Of a stretch of 41,578 bases of DNA, positions 7,815 to 17,117 are shown piece after piece. The DNA comes from Bacteroidota bacterium (GTDB taxonomy: Bacteria; Bacteroidota; Bacteroidia; AKYH767-A; 2013-40CM-41-45). The stretch covers positions 1-41,578 of the forward strand of contig JAPLDA010000095.1 in assembly GCA_026391945.1 (NCBI GenBank). The letters run 5' to 3'. Both the position numbers and the translations under genes were made by a program. Below the pieces are notes generated by a model that saw nothing but the letters and a program-made list of their open reading frames with translations, did no database searches and had not been told where the DNA came from. Numbering within the stretch: position 1 is the first letter of the stretch; each line of letters opens with the position of its first letter.

Positions 7815-10800
7815 TTACCTGATCAAAGTAACTCCGCCGGTCAAAACTGTTTTTTCAAACGCCTGGTTATTAAGTTCTATTCGGTAAAAGTATGTTCCTC
7901 CCGGCGCCTGTTCTTTCCCACCTTTAATGGTTCCGTTCCATGAATGGATGGGTCCGCCGGAAAATATTTCATTTCCCCACCGGTCGTAGATGGTCATGCT
8001 GTATTTCTCAAGCCCTGACCCCATGGGAGAAAATACATCATTCTTTCCATCGTTATTCGGAGTAAATGAATTGGGAATGTAAATGGCAACATCCTCTTTA
8101 ACCACGATGATGAATGTGAAAGTATCCACACATCCCGCGGCATTCATTACCTGGAGAGAGCCATTGTATGAACCTGCTGCAAGAAATGAATGAACCGGGT
8201 TTTTTTCGGTGCTTGTATCACCGTCACCAAAATTCCAAATCCATCCTGTAGCATCCGTTGATAAATCAGTAAACGATACCTGCGGCTGAAGAGCAGATGG
8301 ATTTTTTGGAAGGTAGTTGCAAAGCGCAGTTGGTGAAGGAAGCACGGTGACGAGCACCGATGCCATGACGGGGGAAGTGATGCAGGCATCGGTTGCGGAG
8401 ACTACATAATTGGTGGTAGTAGAAGGAAAAACTGTGATGGTATCTCCATGACCGCCTCCATTGTTCCAGGAATAATCATAAGGGCCACCCAGTCCGCCCA
8501 AAGCTTGTGCATGAAGAACTACCGTTTCATCGCGGCAAACGGATACCGGGTCTCCGGCAGTCAGCTGGATGGGAGGAAAAGTATGAATGGCAATTGAATT
8601 CGATACGGCAGTTGTTGTTGTTAAACAGGTTTCATCTGAAATCATGATGAGCCTGATGATGTCTCCGCCAGATAAATTGGAAGAAGTGAATACAGGGTTG
8701 TTGACGCCATTGCTAATTCCATTCACCTGCCATTGGTAAGCAGGATTGCTTCCGCCATGAATAATGTTTGAATTGAAAATAGCCATAGCGCCGGGACAAA
8801 TCGTATCATTGGGTGTAACAAGAATAGAAACTGATGGCGTTGAAAGCGATGTGACCGTAATGATTACAGCATTCGAACCCACAGTTGATGGAACAGCACA
8901 AATTTCATTTGAAGTCAGTGTGACATCAACAACAGCGGCATTCGTTGGATTGGTTATAGTAAAAACAGAAGCGTTGGGTCCGGTAAGAATTCCATTTACA
9001 TGCCATTGATAAACCGGTGAAGTTCCCTCATGAGCCACAACAGAAGTAAACTGAATGCTGTCGCCGGAACAAATGGTGTCGTTGGGAACAGCCTGTATGC
9101 TTACAGTTGGTGTCACAGACGGATCAATAAAAAGTTGGATGGAATCGGATGCGCTGGCAGGATTCACGCACGACAGATCGGAAGTCATCGTTACCTGAAT
9201 GACATCTCCGTTTGTCAATGAAGAAAATGAAATTGTATCTGAAAAAGCACCAGCAATTGGTGTTCCGTTTACAAACCATTGATACAACGGAACGGAACCT
9301 CCATGAACAGGAATTGCTGTCGACAGAATAGGTGTTCCCGCACAAATGCTGTCGGATGGATTGATGATTAACGAAACGGATGGAGTGGCATTTGGTATCA
9401 CGCTGATAACCGACCACGATGAAGCGGAAGCTGGAGATGCACAGGAAAATGCTGATACCATCGTTACACTTACTGAATCCATGGTATTCAAAGAGGAAGA
9501 TGAAAAAGAATTTCCATTACCGGAAGCGATGCCATTCACATACCATGTGTAAGAAGGAGGACTGCCGCCATTAACGGGAACGGGAGTGAATTGTGTGTTG
9601 GTTCCGGAACATATCGTATCATTCGGAAAAACCTGGATACTGACCGAAGGAATCGCACTTGAAATAACATTGGCAAGAACAGTATCTGAAACGATGGCTG
9701 TTGTTGCGCAACCGGAATTAGAGGTCATGATCACCTTTACGATATCACCATTCACAAGAGTGGAAACTGAAAATGTATCGCTGTTTGTTCCTATGTTCAT
9801 TCCGTTTATTTGCCATTGATAGGATGGAGTGGTTCCGCCTGATACAGGATTCGCAGTGAATACAATCGTATTGCCTGAGCAAAACGGAGCGGTTGTATTT
9901 GACGTGATGCTGACAGTTGGTGTCACGCTTGCATTCACAGGCACAATGACCTGGGCATTCGCTGTTGCTGCACTTAGGCATTGCAGATTTGAAGTCATGA
10001 CCACGCTCACAACAGAAGGGGTGTTCAAAATCACTGAGAACGTATCGCTGTTGGTTCCGGCATTTACGCCATTCACCTGCCATTGATAGGATGGAGATGT
10101 TCCGCCGTTCACAGGAACCGCAGTGAATAAAACGGAAGTCCCGGCACAGGCCGCTCCGGCTGGCGCAGCACTTAACGCAACAGAAGGATTTACAAAATTA
10201 TTGATCGTCACATTTTGCTGAGAAGAGAAAAGACAGGCTCCGCTTGCATAATTGAGTGTGACAGGGAAAGTTCCCTGCAACGGGTACTGGACAACGGTAA
10301 GCGGAGTATCGTTGACAACAGGGTTACCCGAACCTGGAATTTGCCAGTCGTAATTTGCAGCAGCACCGGCACCAAGCCCCGTGATGGAAACATTTTGTCC
10401 CGCACAGGCAGGGTTCGGGCTGATCGTGAAACCCGGGTTGTTGTTTGGAATGACGAAAACGGTTGCTGTGTCTATCGTCGCTTGTCCGCAGGCATCGGTA
10501 ACCCTGATCTGATAATCCGTTGTTACAGCAGGTGAAACAAAAATGGTATCGTTGTTCGATCCGGATGGTGTCCATGAATAAGTGAAAGGAGCTACACCGT
10601 ATTGCGAAGTCACCACCAGGTTAGCGCTGTCACCTTCACAAATCTGCTGGTTGGGACTGAGGGATGCGATCTGCACTGTTTGTCCCATGATGATGACCGA
10701 CCATGCTGATGCAGCCGCAATACAGGCGGAATTGCATCCGGCTGTTGCATCGTTATTGCACCGGTAAAAATTCATATTGAAATTCATGATGTATGGAAGG

Positions 10801-12074
10801 CATTGAGGTGTAGAAAGACAGGGAAGAAAATCAAAAAACATGGACACATTGCTTAGCGTGCAGATTCCTGAACCTGCCACGTTACAGGAATGTACTCCTG
10901 CTGCCGGGCTCCTGCAGCTTCCGTAATCAATGCTGACGCCGCCGTCGGGCCACATGCACAATCCCTGGGCGAGGTATTGAAAATCAAATTTGATATCGGT
11001 GATCGTGCAGTTTGCCGGTGTGTTAAAGAAAAGTGGGTACGAGCATCCGCTTGTCCAGCAAGTTGCATTGTACTGTGAACCTGTGATGGATGCCTGTCCA
11101 AGATTGCCTGAAGTAGCCACCATGGGATCAATGACAACGGGATAAATGGTGCCCGGATCATTGAGCCAGCTCACCGGGATGTAGGTCAGCAACTGATCCT
11201 TTTGTATTTCGCTTCCCGCCCTGATGGTATGCCTTTGTTCTGCACCATCGAATGCCACGCACGGATAGATGCGGAAGTATTCATTGGACTGATCGGTTAC
11301 TGCTATTTCTCCGAGGAGTTTTCCGAAATCATCTTTGTTTGTTTCATCGGGATTAAAAGCCAGGCCCGGCGGCAACATCATCTCTTGTTTCATGACCAGC
11401 CAGTTGCCGCGAAGCTGGAGTCGGTTCCTGATGATAAAATTTGTTTTCAGTTTTCCTTCCATCACAATCATTTCAAGATCAATTCCGGGATAGAAGTCTT
11501 TGATGAGTACGCCGTCATCGCCGGCTGAATAATGGCTCCAGTCGGGTGTTCCGAGAGATGTGACGGATCCGCTTTGATCCTGTTCAAAAAGTTCAGGGTT
11601 TTTATTGAAACGAAATTCATTTCCCATGCAGGTGATGGAAGAGTATTTCCCGGGAAGGTTGATGACAACCGGTGAAGACTGGTTGCGTGCTTCAAATATT
11701 CCGGCAGTACCGGGCTGCAAACGGTAATTGATTTCCTTCCAGAACCCGGATGAATCTTTGTAATTGATTGCGCCATACGATTGCTGTTTATAAAACATTT
11801 TTCCATGGCTTTTCTTATCAATGAAATACCTGTTGGTTGCGTCACGGTGATCAAGCAATTCCATGCAATCTTCACAGGGAGGATGGTACGGAAGGATTCC
11901 ATACTCAGGATGTTTTTGAAGTGCTGCTGGAGTCAACGAATCAACCCATGCATCACGGTTTTGTTTCCGTGATGTGAATGAAACGAAATTGTATTGATCT
12001 TCATACGGAATTCCTCCGGCAAAAAGAGCAGAAGCGATGACGGAGAAAAAAAGAATGAATAAATTTTTTTTCAT
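7815..12074 (-). CDS. Giant Ig/PKD-repeat surface protein with gliding-motility-type CHU_C (T9SS type B) domain
   Basis: About 1,419 residues from the ATG at 12074. The frame extends to 12101, but that codon lies beside the -7 box at 12103-12110. A signal peptide (KKNLFILFFSVIASALFAGG) is followed by a ~300-residue N-terminal region ending TIYPVVIDPMV and a cysteine-rich section. Then come an Ig-like domain, six ~88-residue Ig-like repeats (core TPSVSI...NDTICSG...YQWxVNG...VTMTS), another Ig-like domain and a PKD domain (SFTDLSTDATGWIWNFGDG). The final ~90 residues are CHU_C: YIPNSFTPNNDGKNDVF, YDRWGNEIF, PGGTYFYRIELN. T9SS should deliver it to the surface, where an adhesin-like role is likely. 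Ligand unknown. It has its own good promoter. Confidence 0.9.
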   Translation of the reverse strand: MKKNLFILFFSVIASALFAGGIPYEDQYNFVSFTSRKQNRDAWVDSLTPAALQKHPEYGILPYHPPCEDCMELLDHRDATNRYFIDKKSHGKMFYKQQSYGAINYKDSSGFWKEINYRLQPGTAGIFEARNQSSPVVINLPGKYSSITCMGNEFRFNKNPELFEQDQSGSVTSLGTPDWSHYSAGDDGVLIKDFYPGIDLEMIVMEGKLKTNFIIRNRLQLRGNWLVMKQEMMLPPGLAFNPDETNKDDFGKLLGEIAVTDQSNEYFRIYPCVAFDGAEQRHTIRAGSEIQKDQLLTYIPVSWLNDPGTIYPVVIDPMVATSGNLGQASITGSQYNATCWTSGCSYPLFFNTPANCTITDIKFDFQYLAQGLCMWPDGGVSIDYGSCRSPAAGVHSCNVAGSGICTLSNVSMFFDFLPCLSTPQCLPYIMNFNMNFYRCNNDATAGCNSACIAAASAWSVIIMGQTVQIASLSPNQQICEGDSANLVVTSQYGVAPFTYSWTPSGSNNDTIFVSPAVTTDYQIRVTDACGQATIDTATVFVIPNNNPGFTISPNPACAGQNVSITGLGAGAAANYDWQIPGSGNPVVNDTPLTVVQYPLQGTFPVTLNYASGACLFSSQQNVTINNFVNPSVALSAAPAGAACAGTSVLFTAVPVNGGTSPSYQWQVNGVNAGTNSDTFSVILNTPSVVSVVMTSNLQCLSAATANAQVIVPVNASVTPTVSITSNTTAPFCSGNTIVFTANPVSGGTTPSYQWQINGMNIGTNSDTFSVSTLVNGDIVKVIMTSNSGCATTAIVSDTVLANVISSAIPSVSIQVFPNDTICSGTNTQFTPVPVNGGSPPSYTWYVNGIASGNGNSFSSSSLNTMDSVSVTMVSAFSCASPASASSWSVISVIPNATPSVSLIINPSDSICAGTPILSTAIPVHGGSVPLYQWFVNGTPIAGAFSDTISFSSLTNGDVIQVTMTSDLSCVNPASASDSIQLFIDPSVTPTVSIQAVPNDTICSGDSIQFTSVVAHEGTSPVYQWHVNGILTGPNASVFTITNPTNAAVVDVTLTSNEICAVPSTVGSNAVIITVTSLSTPSVSILVTPNDTICPGAMAIFNSNIIHGGSNPAYQWQVNGISNGVNNPVFTSSNLSGGDIIRLIMISDETCLTTTTAVSNSIAIHTFPPIQLTAGDPVSVCRDETVVLHAQALGGLGGPYDYSWNNGGGHGDTITVFPSTTTNYVVSATDACITSPVMASVLVTVLPSPTALCNYLPKNPSALQPQVSFTDLSTDATGWIWNFGDGDTSTEKNPVHSFLAAGSYNGSLQVMNAAGCVDTFTFIIVVKEDVAIYIPNSFTPNNDGKNDVFSPMGSGLEKYSMTIYDRWGNEIFSGGPIHSWNGTIKGGKEQAPGGTYFYRIELNNQAFEKTVLTGGVTLIR
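8580..10195 (-). repeat. Six tandem Ig-like repeats inside the CHU_C protein
   Basis: Six degenerate units of roughly 88 codons encode the pattern TPSVSI / NDTICSG / GGxxPxYQWxVNG / VxVTMTSxxxC. Each unit has a Cys after the T-I-C motif and a second Cys near its end, suggesting one disulfide per module. DNA identity between units is modest, so the array looks old. Confidence 0.8.
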
Positions 12075-12102
12075 GGCAAGGAAACCCGAACAGGCTCCCA
12101 TG

Positions 12103-12133
12103 CAAATTTACCTTAAAGGCGGACACCGGGCAA
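12103..12133 (-). promoter_or_regulatory. Promoter of the CHU_C gene (TTG-N20-TAAATTTG)
   Basis: On the minus strand TTG (12131-12133) and TAAATTTG (12103-12110) are 20 nt apart, a good Bacteroidota promoter. Transcription would start near 12097, downstream of the 5'-most start codon of the frame and upstream of the ATG at 12074. Confidence 0.7.
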
Positions 12134-12278
12134 GCGTAATTTGAATACCGGAATGTTGAATTGATGTCAAATTCATTTGAAGCCCTAATTTCATATTCTC
12201 AAAACTGCAAAATAAAATTGCCTAGTGGTGGAAGGAATTACCCAATAACAAAAAGGCCATCACTATACAAAGATGAAC

Positions 12279-13757
12279 TCACTGGCTTAAAAAAGTTCTG
12301 GTCTTTGCAATGTCTTCAAATAAAATTCTGTCTTCAGCAACAAACTTTACCTGTTTGCGATATTGTTTCATGAAACTTTCAATCGCAGGAGAACTTTTTG
12401 CAGGCCTTCTGAAATCAAGTGCCTGTGCGGCTGTCATCAGTTCAATTGACAAAATGGTTTCCAGGTTTTTAACCACGCGGAAAACTTTTGTTGCTGCATT
12501 GGCGCCCATGCTCACATGATCTTCCTGCCCGTTGGATGAAACAATGCTGTCGACGGAAGCCGGCGAACAAAGCTGTTTGTTCTGGCTTGCTACGGATGCG
12601 GCTGTGTACTGAGGAATCATAAACCCACTGTTGAGGCCGGGTTTGGAAACAAGAAACGGAGGCAACCCTCTCTGTCCGGAAATGAGCTGGTAGGTTCTTC
12701 GCTCAGAAATACTTCCCAACTCACTCAAAGCAATCGCAAGGAAATCCAGTGCAAGGGCGAGAGGTTGTCCGTGAAAATTTCCTCCGCTGAGAATGATGTT
12801 TTCTTTCGGGAAGATCGTCGGGTTATCCGTAACAGAATTAATTTCCGTTTCAAAAATCATTGCAGCATAGCGAATGGCATCGTACGAAGCGCCGTGAACC
12901 TGCGGTATGCAACGGAATGAATACGGATCCTGCACATGTTCTTTTTTCCGGCTGATGATTTTACTTCCTTTCAATATTCCCCGGATGTGTTCGGCTACCT
13001 GCACCTGGCCGTCATGTTTCCGGATACCATGCAACAGGTGATTGAAAGGTTCGATTCTTCCGTCGAAAGCATCAATGGATATGGCAGAAATAAAATCCGC
13101 CAGCCGCGACAGGCGGAAACTTTCCAGTACACACCACGTTCCGTATGCACTCATGAATTGCGTACCGTTGAGCAAAGCAAGGCCTTCTTTTGATTGCAGG
13201 TGGAGTGGGTCCCATCCAAGTTTCTTCAATACATTTTTTGCAGATTGCTTTTTTCCCTGGTACAAAACTTCTCCTTCACCAATGAGTGGAAGCGAAAGAT
13301 GGGCGAGGGGAGACAAATCACCGGAAGCACCAAGAGAACCCTGCTGGTACACCACGGGTAAAATATCGTTGTTGTAAAAAGCGATGAGACGTTCAACGGT
13401 ACTGACGGCCACTCCTGAATGACCATAGCTTAATCCCTGGATCTTCAGCAGCAACATCAACCTTACAAGTTCGCGTGGAACTTCTTCTCCTGTTCCGCAG
13501 GCATGGCTCATGACCAGGTTATGCTGAAGTTTTTCAAGATCATTTTTGGAAACCGTCTGGTTGTACAGGGCGCCGAATCCGGTATTGATCCCGTAGATCT
13601 GTTCTTTGCTTTCTTTTATTTTTTTGTCAAGATAGTTTCGGCAGTTGCTGATTTTTTTTCTTGCCTGAACAGAAAGAGAAAGTTTTTTCCCCCCGGAAAG
13701 AATGGATTCGATCACTTCGAAAGTCAGCGGTGCTGCGGAAATGGAATGTGTTGCCAT
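12279..13757 (-). CDS. hutH: Histidine ammonia-lyase
   Basis: A 492-residue member of the MIO-containing aromatic amino acid lyases, converting L-histidine to trans-urocanate and ammonia, the first step of histidine use. The self-cyclising Ala-Ser-Gly is at 144-146 in GSLGASGDLSPLAH. The Ser-His pair (84-85, LVMSHACGTG) is typical of histidine-selective enzymes rather than phenylalanine lyases. The C-terminal QEDHVSMG block retains the active-site glutamate of HAL. FMIPQYTAAS is also present. No hutU, hutI or hutG is in the window. The gene begins 3 nt after the hisS stop, so the two are probably co-transcribed. Confidence 0.94.
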   Translation of the reverse strand: MATHSISAAPLTFEVIESILSGGKKLSLSVQARKKISNCRNYLDKKIKESKEQIYGINTGFGALYNQTVSKNDLEKLQHNLVMSHACGTGEEVPRELVRLMLLLKIQGLSYGHSGVAVSTVERLIAFYNNDILPVVYQQGSLGASGDLSPLAHLSLPLIGEGEVLYQGKKQSAKNVLKKLGWDPLHLQSKEGLALLNGTQFMSAYGTWCVLESFRLSRLADFISAISIDAFDGRIEPFNHLLHGIRKHDGQVQVAEHIRGILKGSKIISRKKEHVQDPYSFRCIPQVHGASYDAIRYAAMIFETEINSVTDNPTIFPKENIILSGGNFHGQPLALALDFLAIALSELGSISERRTYQLISGQRGLPPFLVSKPGLNSGFMIPQYTAASVASQNKQLCSPASVDSIVSSNGQEDHVSMGANAATKVFRVVKNLETILSIELMTAAQALDFRRPAKSSPAIESFMKQYRKQVKFVAEDRILFEDIAKTRTFLSQ

Positions 13758-13760
13758 AAG

Positions 13761-15128
13761 TTATTTTAATAGGTGAAGCAATTCATCCATGGTCACTTTG
13801 CTTTGTTCACCGGTTCCCATGGTACGCACCGTGATTTCCCCGGATTTTATTTCTTCGGAACCAATCAGCGCAACGTACGGGATTTTTTTTGCATCGGCAT
13901 ACGCCATTTGCTTTTTCATTTTCACTGCATCAGGAAATAACTCGGCGTTGATGCCATCGTCCCTGAGGTGCCTGACTAATTTCAAACAGTGATTTGCTTC
14001 CGCTTCTCCGAAATTCACAAATAAAATTTTTGTTGATACGCTGCTGAAATCAGGAAAGCCGTTGATCTCTTCCAGCACATCATAAATCCGGTCGGCGCCA
14101 AATGAAATTCCGACACCGCTCACATTTGGTAAGCCGAAAATTCCTGTGAGGTCATCGTAACGTCCGCCGCCGCAGATGCTGCTGGTGAAGGTTGAACGTT
14201 TGTCGTTTACTTTTACTTCGATGATGGCGCCCGTGTAGTAATTCAATCCCCGAGCCAGGGAAAGATCAAGTTCCAGGTTTTGAATTTTGAGTTCCGGGTT
14301 CAAAGCAAAAATCGTTTCAATTTCTTCGATTCCTTTTTTACCGGTTTCAGAAGATGAAAGATGGTTTTTCAAAATCCCCAGCATCTCCTTGTGATCTCCT
14401 TTCACTTTCAAAACTTCTTCAATCCAACCGATAGAAGCAGACGAAAACCCTTTCCCGGCTAATTCTTCTTTTACTTTTTCAATTCCGATTTTATCCAGTT
14501 TATCAATGGCAACAGTGAGATCGATGATCTTGTCTTTTGCCCCGGCAACTTCTGCAAGACCAGCGAGGATTTTCCTGTTGTTGATTTTGATGGTGACGTC
14601 AATCTGCAGTTGTGAAAAAACATCATCGATAATCTGTATCAACTCCAGTTCATTCAGCAGTGAATCACTACCAATCACATCCACATCACATTGGTAAAAT
14701 TCGCGGTACCTTCCTTTCTGCGGGCGATCGGCTCTCCACACCGGCTGAATCTGAAATCTCTTGAATGGAAAAGTTATTTCATTCTGGTGTTGTACGACAT
14801 ATCGCGCAAACGGAACGGTGAGGTCGTATCGTAATCCTTTCTCCGCAATATCGGAAATCCGAAATCCAAAATCCGAAATTTTTTCATCAGCATGTTTCTC
14901 TTTTATTCCCCCGAATGGGTCACCGGAATTAATGATTCTGAAAAGTAGTTTATCTCCTTCTTCACCGTATTTGCCTTCGAGCGTGGAAAGATTTTCCATC
15001 GAAGGCGTTTCGATCTGCTGAAAACCATAACGCTGAAAAACATTTCTGACCGTGTCAAAAATAAAATTTCTCCTCACCATTTCACCGGGAGAAAAATCAC
15101 GCGTGCCTTTGGGTATGGATGGTTTCAT
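13761..15128 (-). CDS. hisS: Histidyl-tRNA synthetase
   Basis: A 455-residue class II aminoacyl-tRNA synthetase that charges tRNA-His in the cytoplasm. The N-terminus [15 protein letters not shown] carries the first HisRS block, motif 2 is [17 protein letters not shown], the histidine-specific [10 protein letters not shown] and GGGRYDDL follow, and the C-terminal ~90 residues are the anticodon-binding domain ([10 protein letters not shown]...). The loop before [12 protein letters not shown] contains an extra [13 protein letters not shown] segment encoded by a 7-bp tandem repeat at 14851-14878. HisRS proteins vary in length at this loop, so function should be kept. hutH follows immediately. 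Confidence 0.97.
   Translation of the reverse strand: MKPSIPKGTRDFSPGEMVRRNFIFDTVRNVFQRYGFQQIETPSMENLSTLEGKYGEEGDKLLFRIINSGDPFGGIKEKHADEKISDFGFRISDIAEKGLRYDLTVPFARYVVQHQNEITFPFKRFQIQPVWRADRPQKGRYREFYQCDVDVIGSDSLLNELELIQIIDDVFSQLQIDVTIKINNRKILAGLAEVAGAKDKIIDLTVAIDKLDKIGIEKVKEELAGKGFSSASIGWIEEVLKVKGDHKEMLGILKNHLSSSETGKKGIEEIETIFALNPELKIQNLELDLSLARGLNYYTGAIIEVKVNDKRSTFTSSICGGGRYDDLTGIFGLPNVSGVGISFGADRIYDVLEEINGFPDFSSVSTKILFVNFGEAEANHCLKLVRHLRDDGINAELFPDAVKMKKQMAYADAKKIPYVALIGSEEIKSGEITVRTMGTGEQSKVTMDELLHLLK
14851..14878. repeat. In-frame 7-bp tandem repeat inside hisS
   Basis: Four heptamers in a row on the plus strand: TCGGAAA, TCCGAAA, TCCAAAA, TCCGAAA. Read on the coding strand they give the FGFRIS-type peptide in a variable surface loop of HisRS. 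Confidence 0.8.
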
Positions 15129-15133
15129 AAATG

Positions 15134-15157
15134 ATTGAATATTGAATATTGAAAATT
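15134..15157. repeat. 7-bp tandem repeat upstream of hisS, with a distal inverted copy
   Basis: ATTGAAT, ATTGAAT, ATTGAAA and a partial ATT lie 6 nt upstream of the hisS start. About 30 nt further on, ATTTTCAAT near 15189-15197 is complementary to the ATTGAAAAT end of the array, so a 9-bp stem is possible. Confidence 0.65.
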
Positions 15158-15205
15158 ACAATCTGTATCTGCTTACCATTCAATCTTCGATTTTCAATGA
15201 ATAAA

Positions 15206-16882
15206 TTACCTGACGAGATGTCTGTACTTTATCCTGTGCGGAGTCACATCACCGAGCCGTAGTTTTTTATTTTCTTCGTATTCGCTGAAATTGCCGTCAA
15301 AGAAATACACCTGTGAGTCGCCTTCGAAAGCAAGGATGTGAGTCGCGATGCGATCGAGGAACCAGCGGTCGTGGGAAATGACCACAGCGCAGCCGGCAAA
15401 ATTTTCCAGCGCTTCTTCCAGCGCACGAAGGGTGTTTACATCAATGTCGTTGGTCGGCTCATCCAGCAGCAGCACATTCGCTCCCTGTTTCAGGGTGATG
15501 GCAAGATGGGCGCGGTTTCTCTCTCCGCCTGAAAGGACTTCCAGTTTTTTACTCTGATCAGTACCGTTGAAATTAAATTTTGAAACGTAGGCACGGGAGT
15601 TAATCGGTCTTCCGTTTACCATCATCGTATCCGTTCCGCCGGAAATAATTTCATACACCGTTTTCCCGGGAACCAGGTCATCGTGTGTCTGGTCGACGTA
15701 CCCTATTTTTACAGTATCCCCGACCTTGAATTCTCCGCTGTCAGGTTTTTCAAGTCCCATGATCATTTTGAAAAGAGTTGTCTTCCCTGCACCGTTCGGG
15801 CCGATCACTCCGACGATTCCTGCAGGAGGCAAAGAGAAACTGAGGTTTTCAAAAAGTAATTTGTCACCATAAGCTTTCGAAATGTTGTTGGCTTCAATCA
15901 CCACACCTCCCAGTCTTGGTCCTGGGGGAATGAAGAGTTCGAGTTTATCCTCACGTTCTTTCACATCTTCACTCATCATTTTATCATAAGCAGAAATACG
16001 TGCTTTTGATTTTGCATGGCGGCCTTTCGGGCTCATGCGAACCCATTCCAACTCGCGTTGCAACGTTTTCTGACGTTTGCTCTCTGTTTTTTCTTCCTGT
16101 GAAAGGCGATTTGATTTTTGTTCGAGCCACGAAGAATAATTTCCTTTCCATGGAATTCCTTCGCCACGGTCAAGTTCAAGGATCCAACCGGCGACATTGT
16201 CGAGGAAGTAACGATCGTGTGTCACTGCGATCACCGTTCCGCTGTATTGCTGCAAATGTTGTTCAAGCCACAACACCGATTCGGCATCGAGGTGATTGGT
16301 GGGCTCATCAAGCAACAGAATATCCGGCTCCTGCAACAGCAGCCTGCACAAAGCCAGTCGTCTTTTTTCTCCACCGGAAAGGTTGGCCACTATGGCATCA
16401 CCTTCCGGACAACGGAGTGCATCCATGGCAATGTCGAGTTTGGTATCGAGTTCCCAGCCATGATGCGCTTCAATTTCATCCTGCACTTTACCCTGCCGCT
16501 CGATGAGTTTATTCATCTCCTCATCGCTCATCGGTTCTCCGAACTTGTTATTGATCTCTTCGTATTCTTTCAACAGGTTCACCACGTTCTGGCAACCTTC
16601 CATCACAATTTCTTTTGCAGTTTTCGCCGGATCGAGGTCAGGTTCCTGCGATAAATATCCAACCGAATAACCCGGGGAAAAAACGACTTCACCGTTGAAT
16701 GATTTTTCAATTCCTGCGATGATTTTGAGGAGCGTAGACTTTCCAGCGCCATTGAGACCGAGAATACCAATTTTCGCCCCGTAGTAGAAGGAAAGGTAGA
16801 TGTCTTTCAATACCTGTTTTTGAGGAGGGTAGATCTTGCTCACGCCCACCATGCTGAAAATTATTTTTTTATCGTCTGCCAT
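15206..16882 (-). CDS. ettA: Energy-dependent translational throttle protein EttA (ABC-F ATPase)
   Basis: A 558-residue protein (E. coli EttA is 555) with two ABC domains and no membrane segment. Domain 1 has Walker A GLNGAGKST (~41), signature LSGGEKRRLALCRLLL and Walker B LLLDEPTNHLD. Domain 2 has Walker A GPNGAGKTT (~359), LSGGERNRAHLA and LLLDEPTNDID. The interdomain linker is rich in Lys/Arg/Glu and contains the KGRHAKSKARISAYD block typical of EttA. EttA binds the ribosomal E site and gates entry into elongation according to ATP/ADP ratio. It is divergent from the subtilase gene, with a TACTTTTG box at 16911-16918. Confidence 0.95.
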   Translation of the reverse strand: MADDKKIIFSMVGVSKIYPPQKQVLKDIYLSFYYGAKIGILGLNGAGKSTLLKIIAGIEKSFNGEVVFSPGYSVGYLSQEPDLDPAKTAKEIVMEGCQNVVNLLKEYEEINNKFGEPMSDEEMNKLIERQGKVQDEIEAHHGWELDTKLDIAMDALRCPEGDAIVANLSGGEKRRLALCRLLLQEPDILLLDEPTNHLDAESVLWLEQHLQQYSGTVIAVTHDRYFLDNVAGWILELDRGEGIPWKGNYSSWLEQKSNRLSQEEKTESKRQKTLQRELEWVRMSPKGRHAKSKARISAYDKMMSEDVKEREDKLELFIPPGPRLGGVVIEANNISKAYGDKLLFENLSFSLPPAGIVGVIGPNGAGKTTLFKMIMGLEKPDSGEFKVGDTVKIGYVDQTHDDLVPGKTVYEIISGGTDTMMVNGRPINSRAYVSKFNFNGTDQSKKLEVLSGGERNRAHLAITLKQGANVLLLDEPTNDIDVNTLRALEEALENFAGCAVVISHDRWFLDRIATHILAFEGDSQVYFFDGNFSEYEENKKLRLGDVTPHRIKYRHLVR

Positions 16883-16910
16883 TTTACTGTTTTCTTTTTG
16901 AGTTTGCCTG

Positions 16911-16918
16911 CAAAAGTA
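16911..16918 (-). promoter_or_regulatory. Bacteroidota -7 box of ettA (TACTTTTG)
   Basis: TACTTTTG on the minus strand lies 28 nt upstream of the ettA ATG, inside the 235-nt divergent intergenic region. The nearest TTG upstream gives a 24-nt spacer, longer than ideal. Confidence 0.5.
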
Positions 16919-17117
16919 AGGATGCCATCAGCCGGAAATCGTCAACCGGTTCCATATTCATTTTGCGGATGCGAATGTCGTTAAAAATGTTCAATTAGTC
17001 AGCATAGAATCAATGATTTTGCTGCGTTGAAAACTTTTCCTGAACGCAACAAAAGAGGCCGGTTTTAAGTATCACTTTTGAATCATTAAAACATTCCGGA
17101 ATTCAAACCATTCGCTC

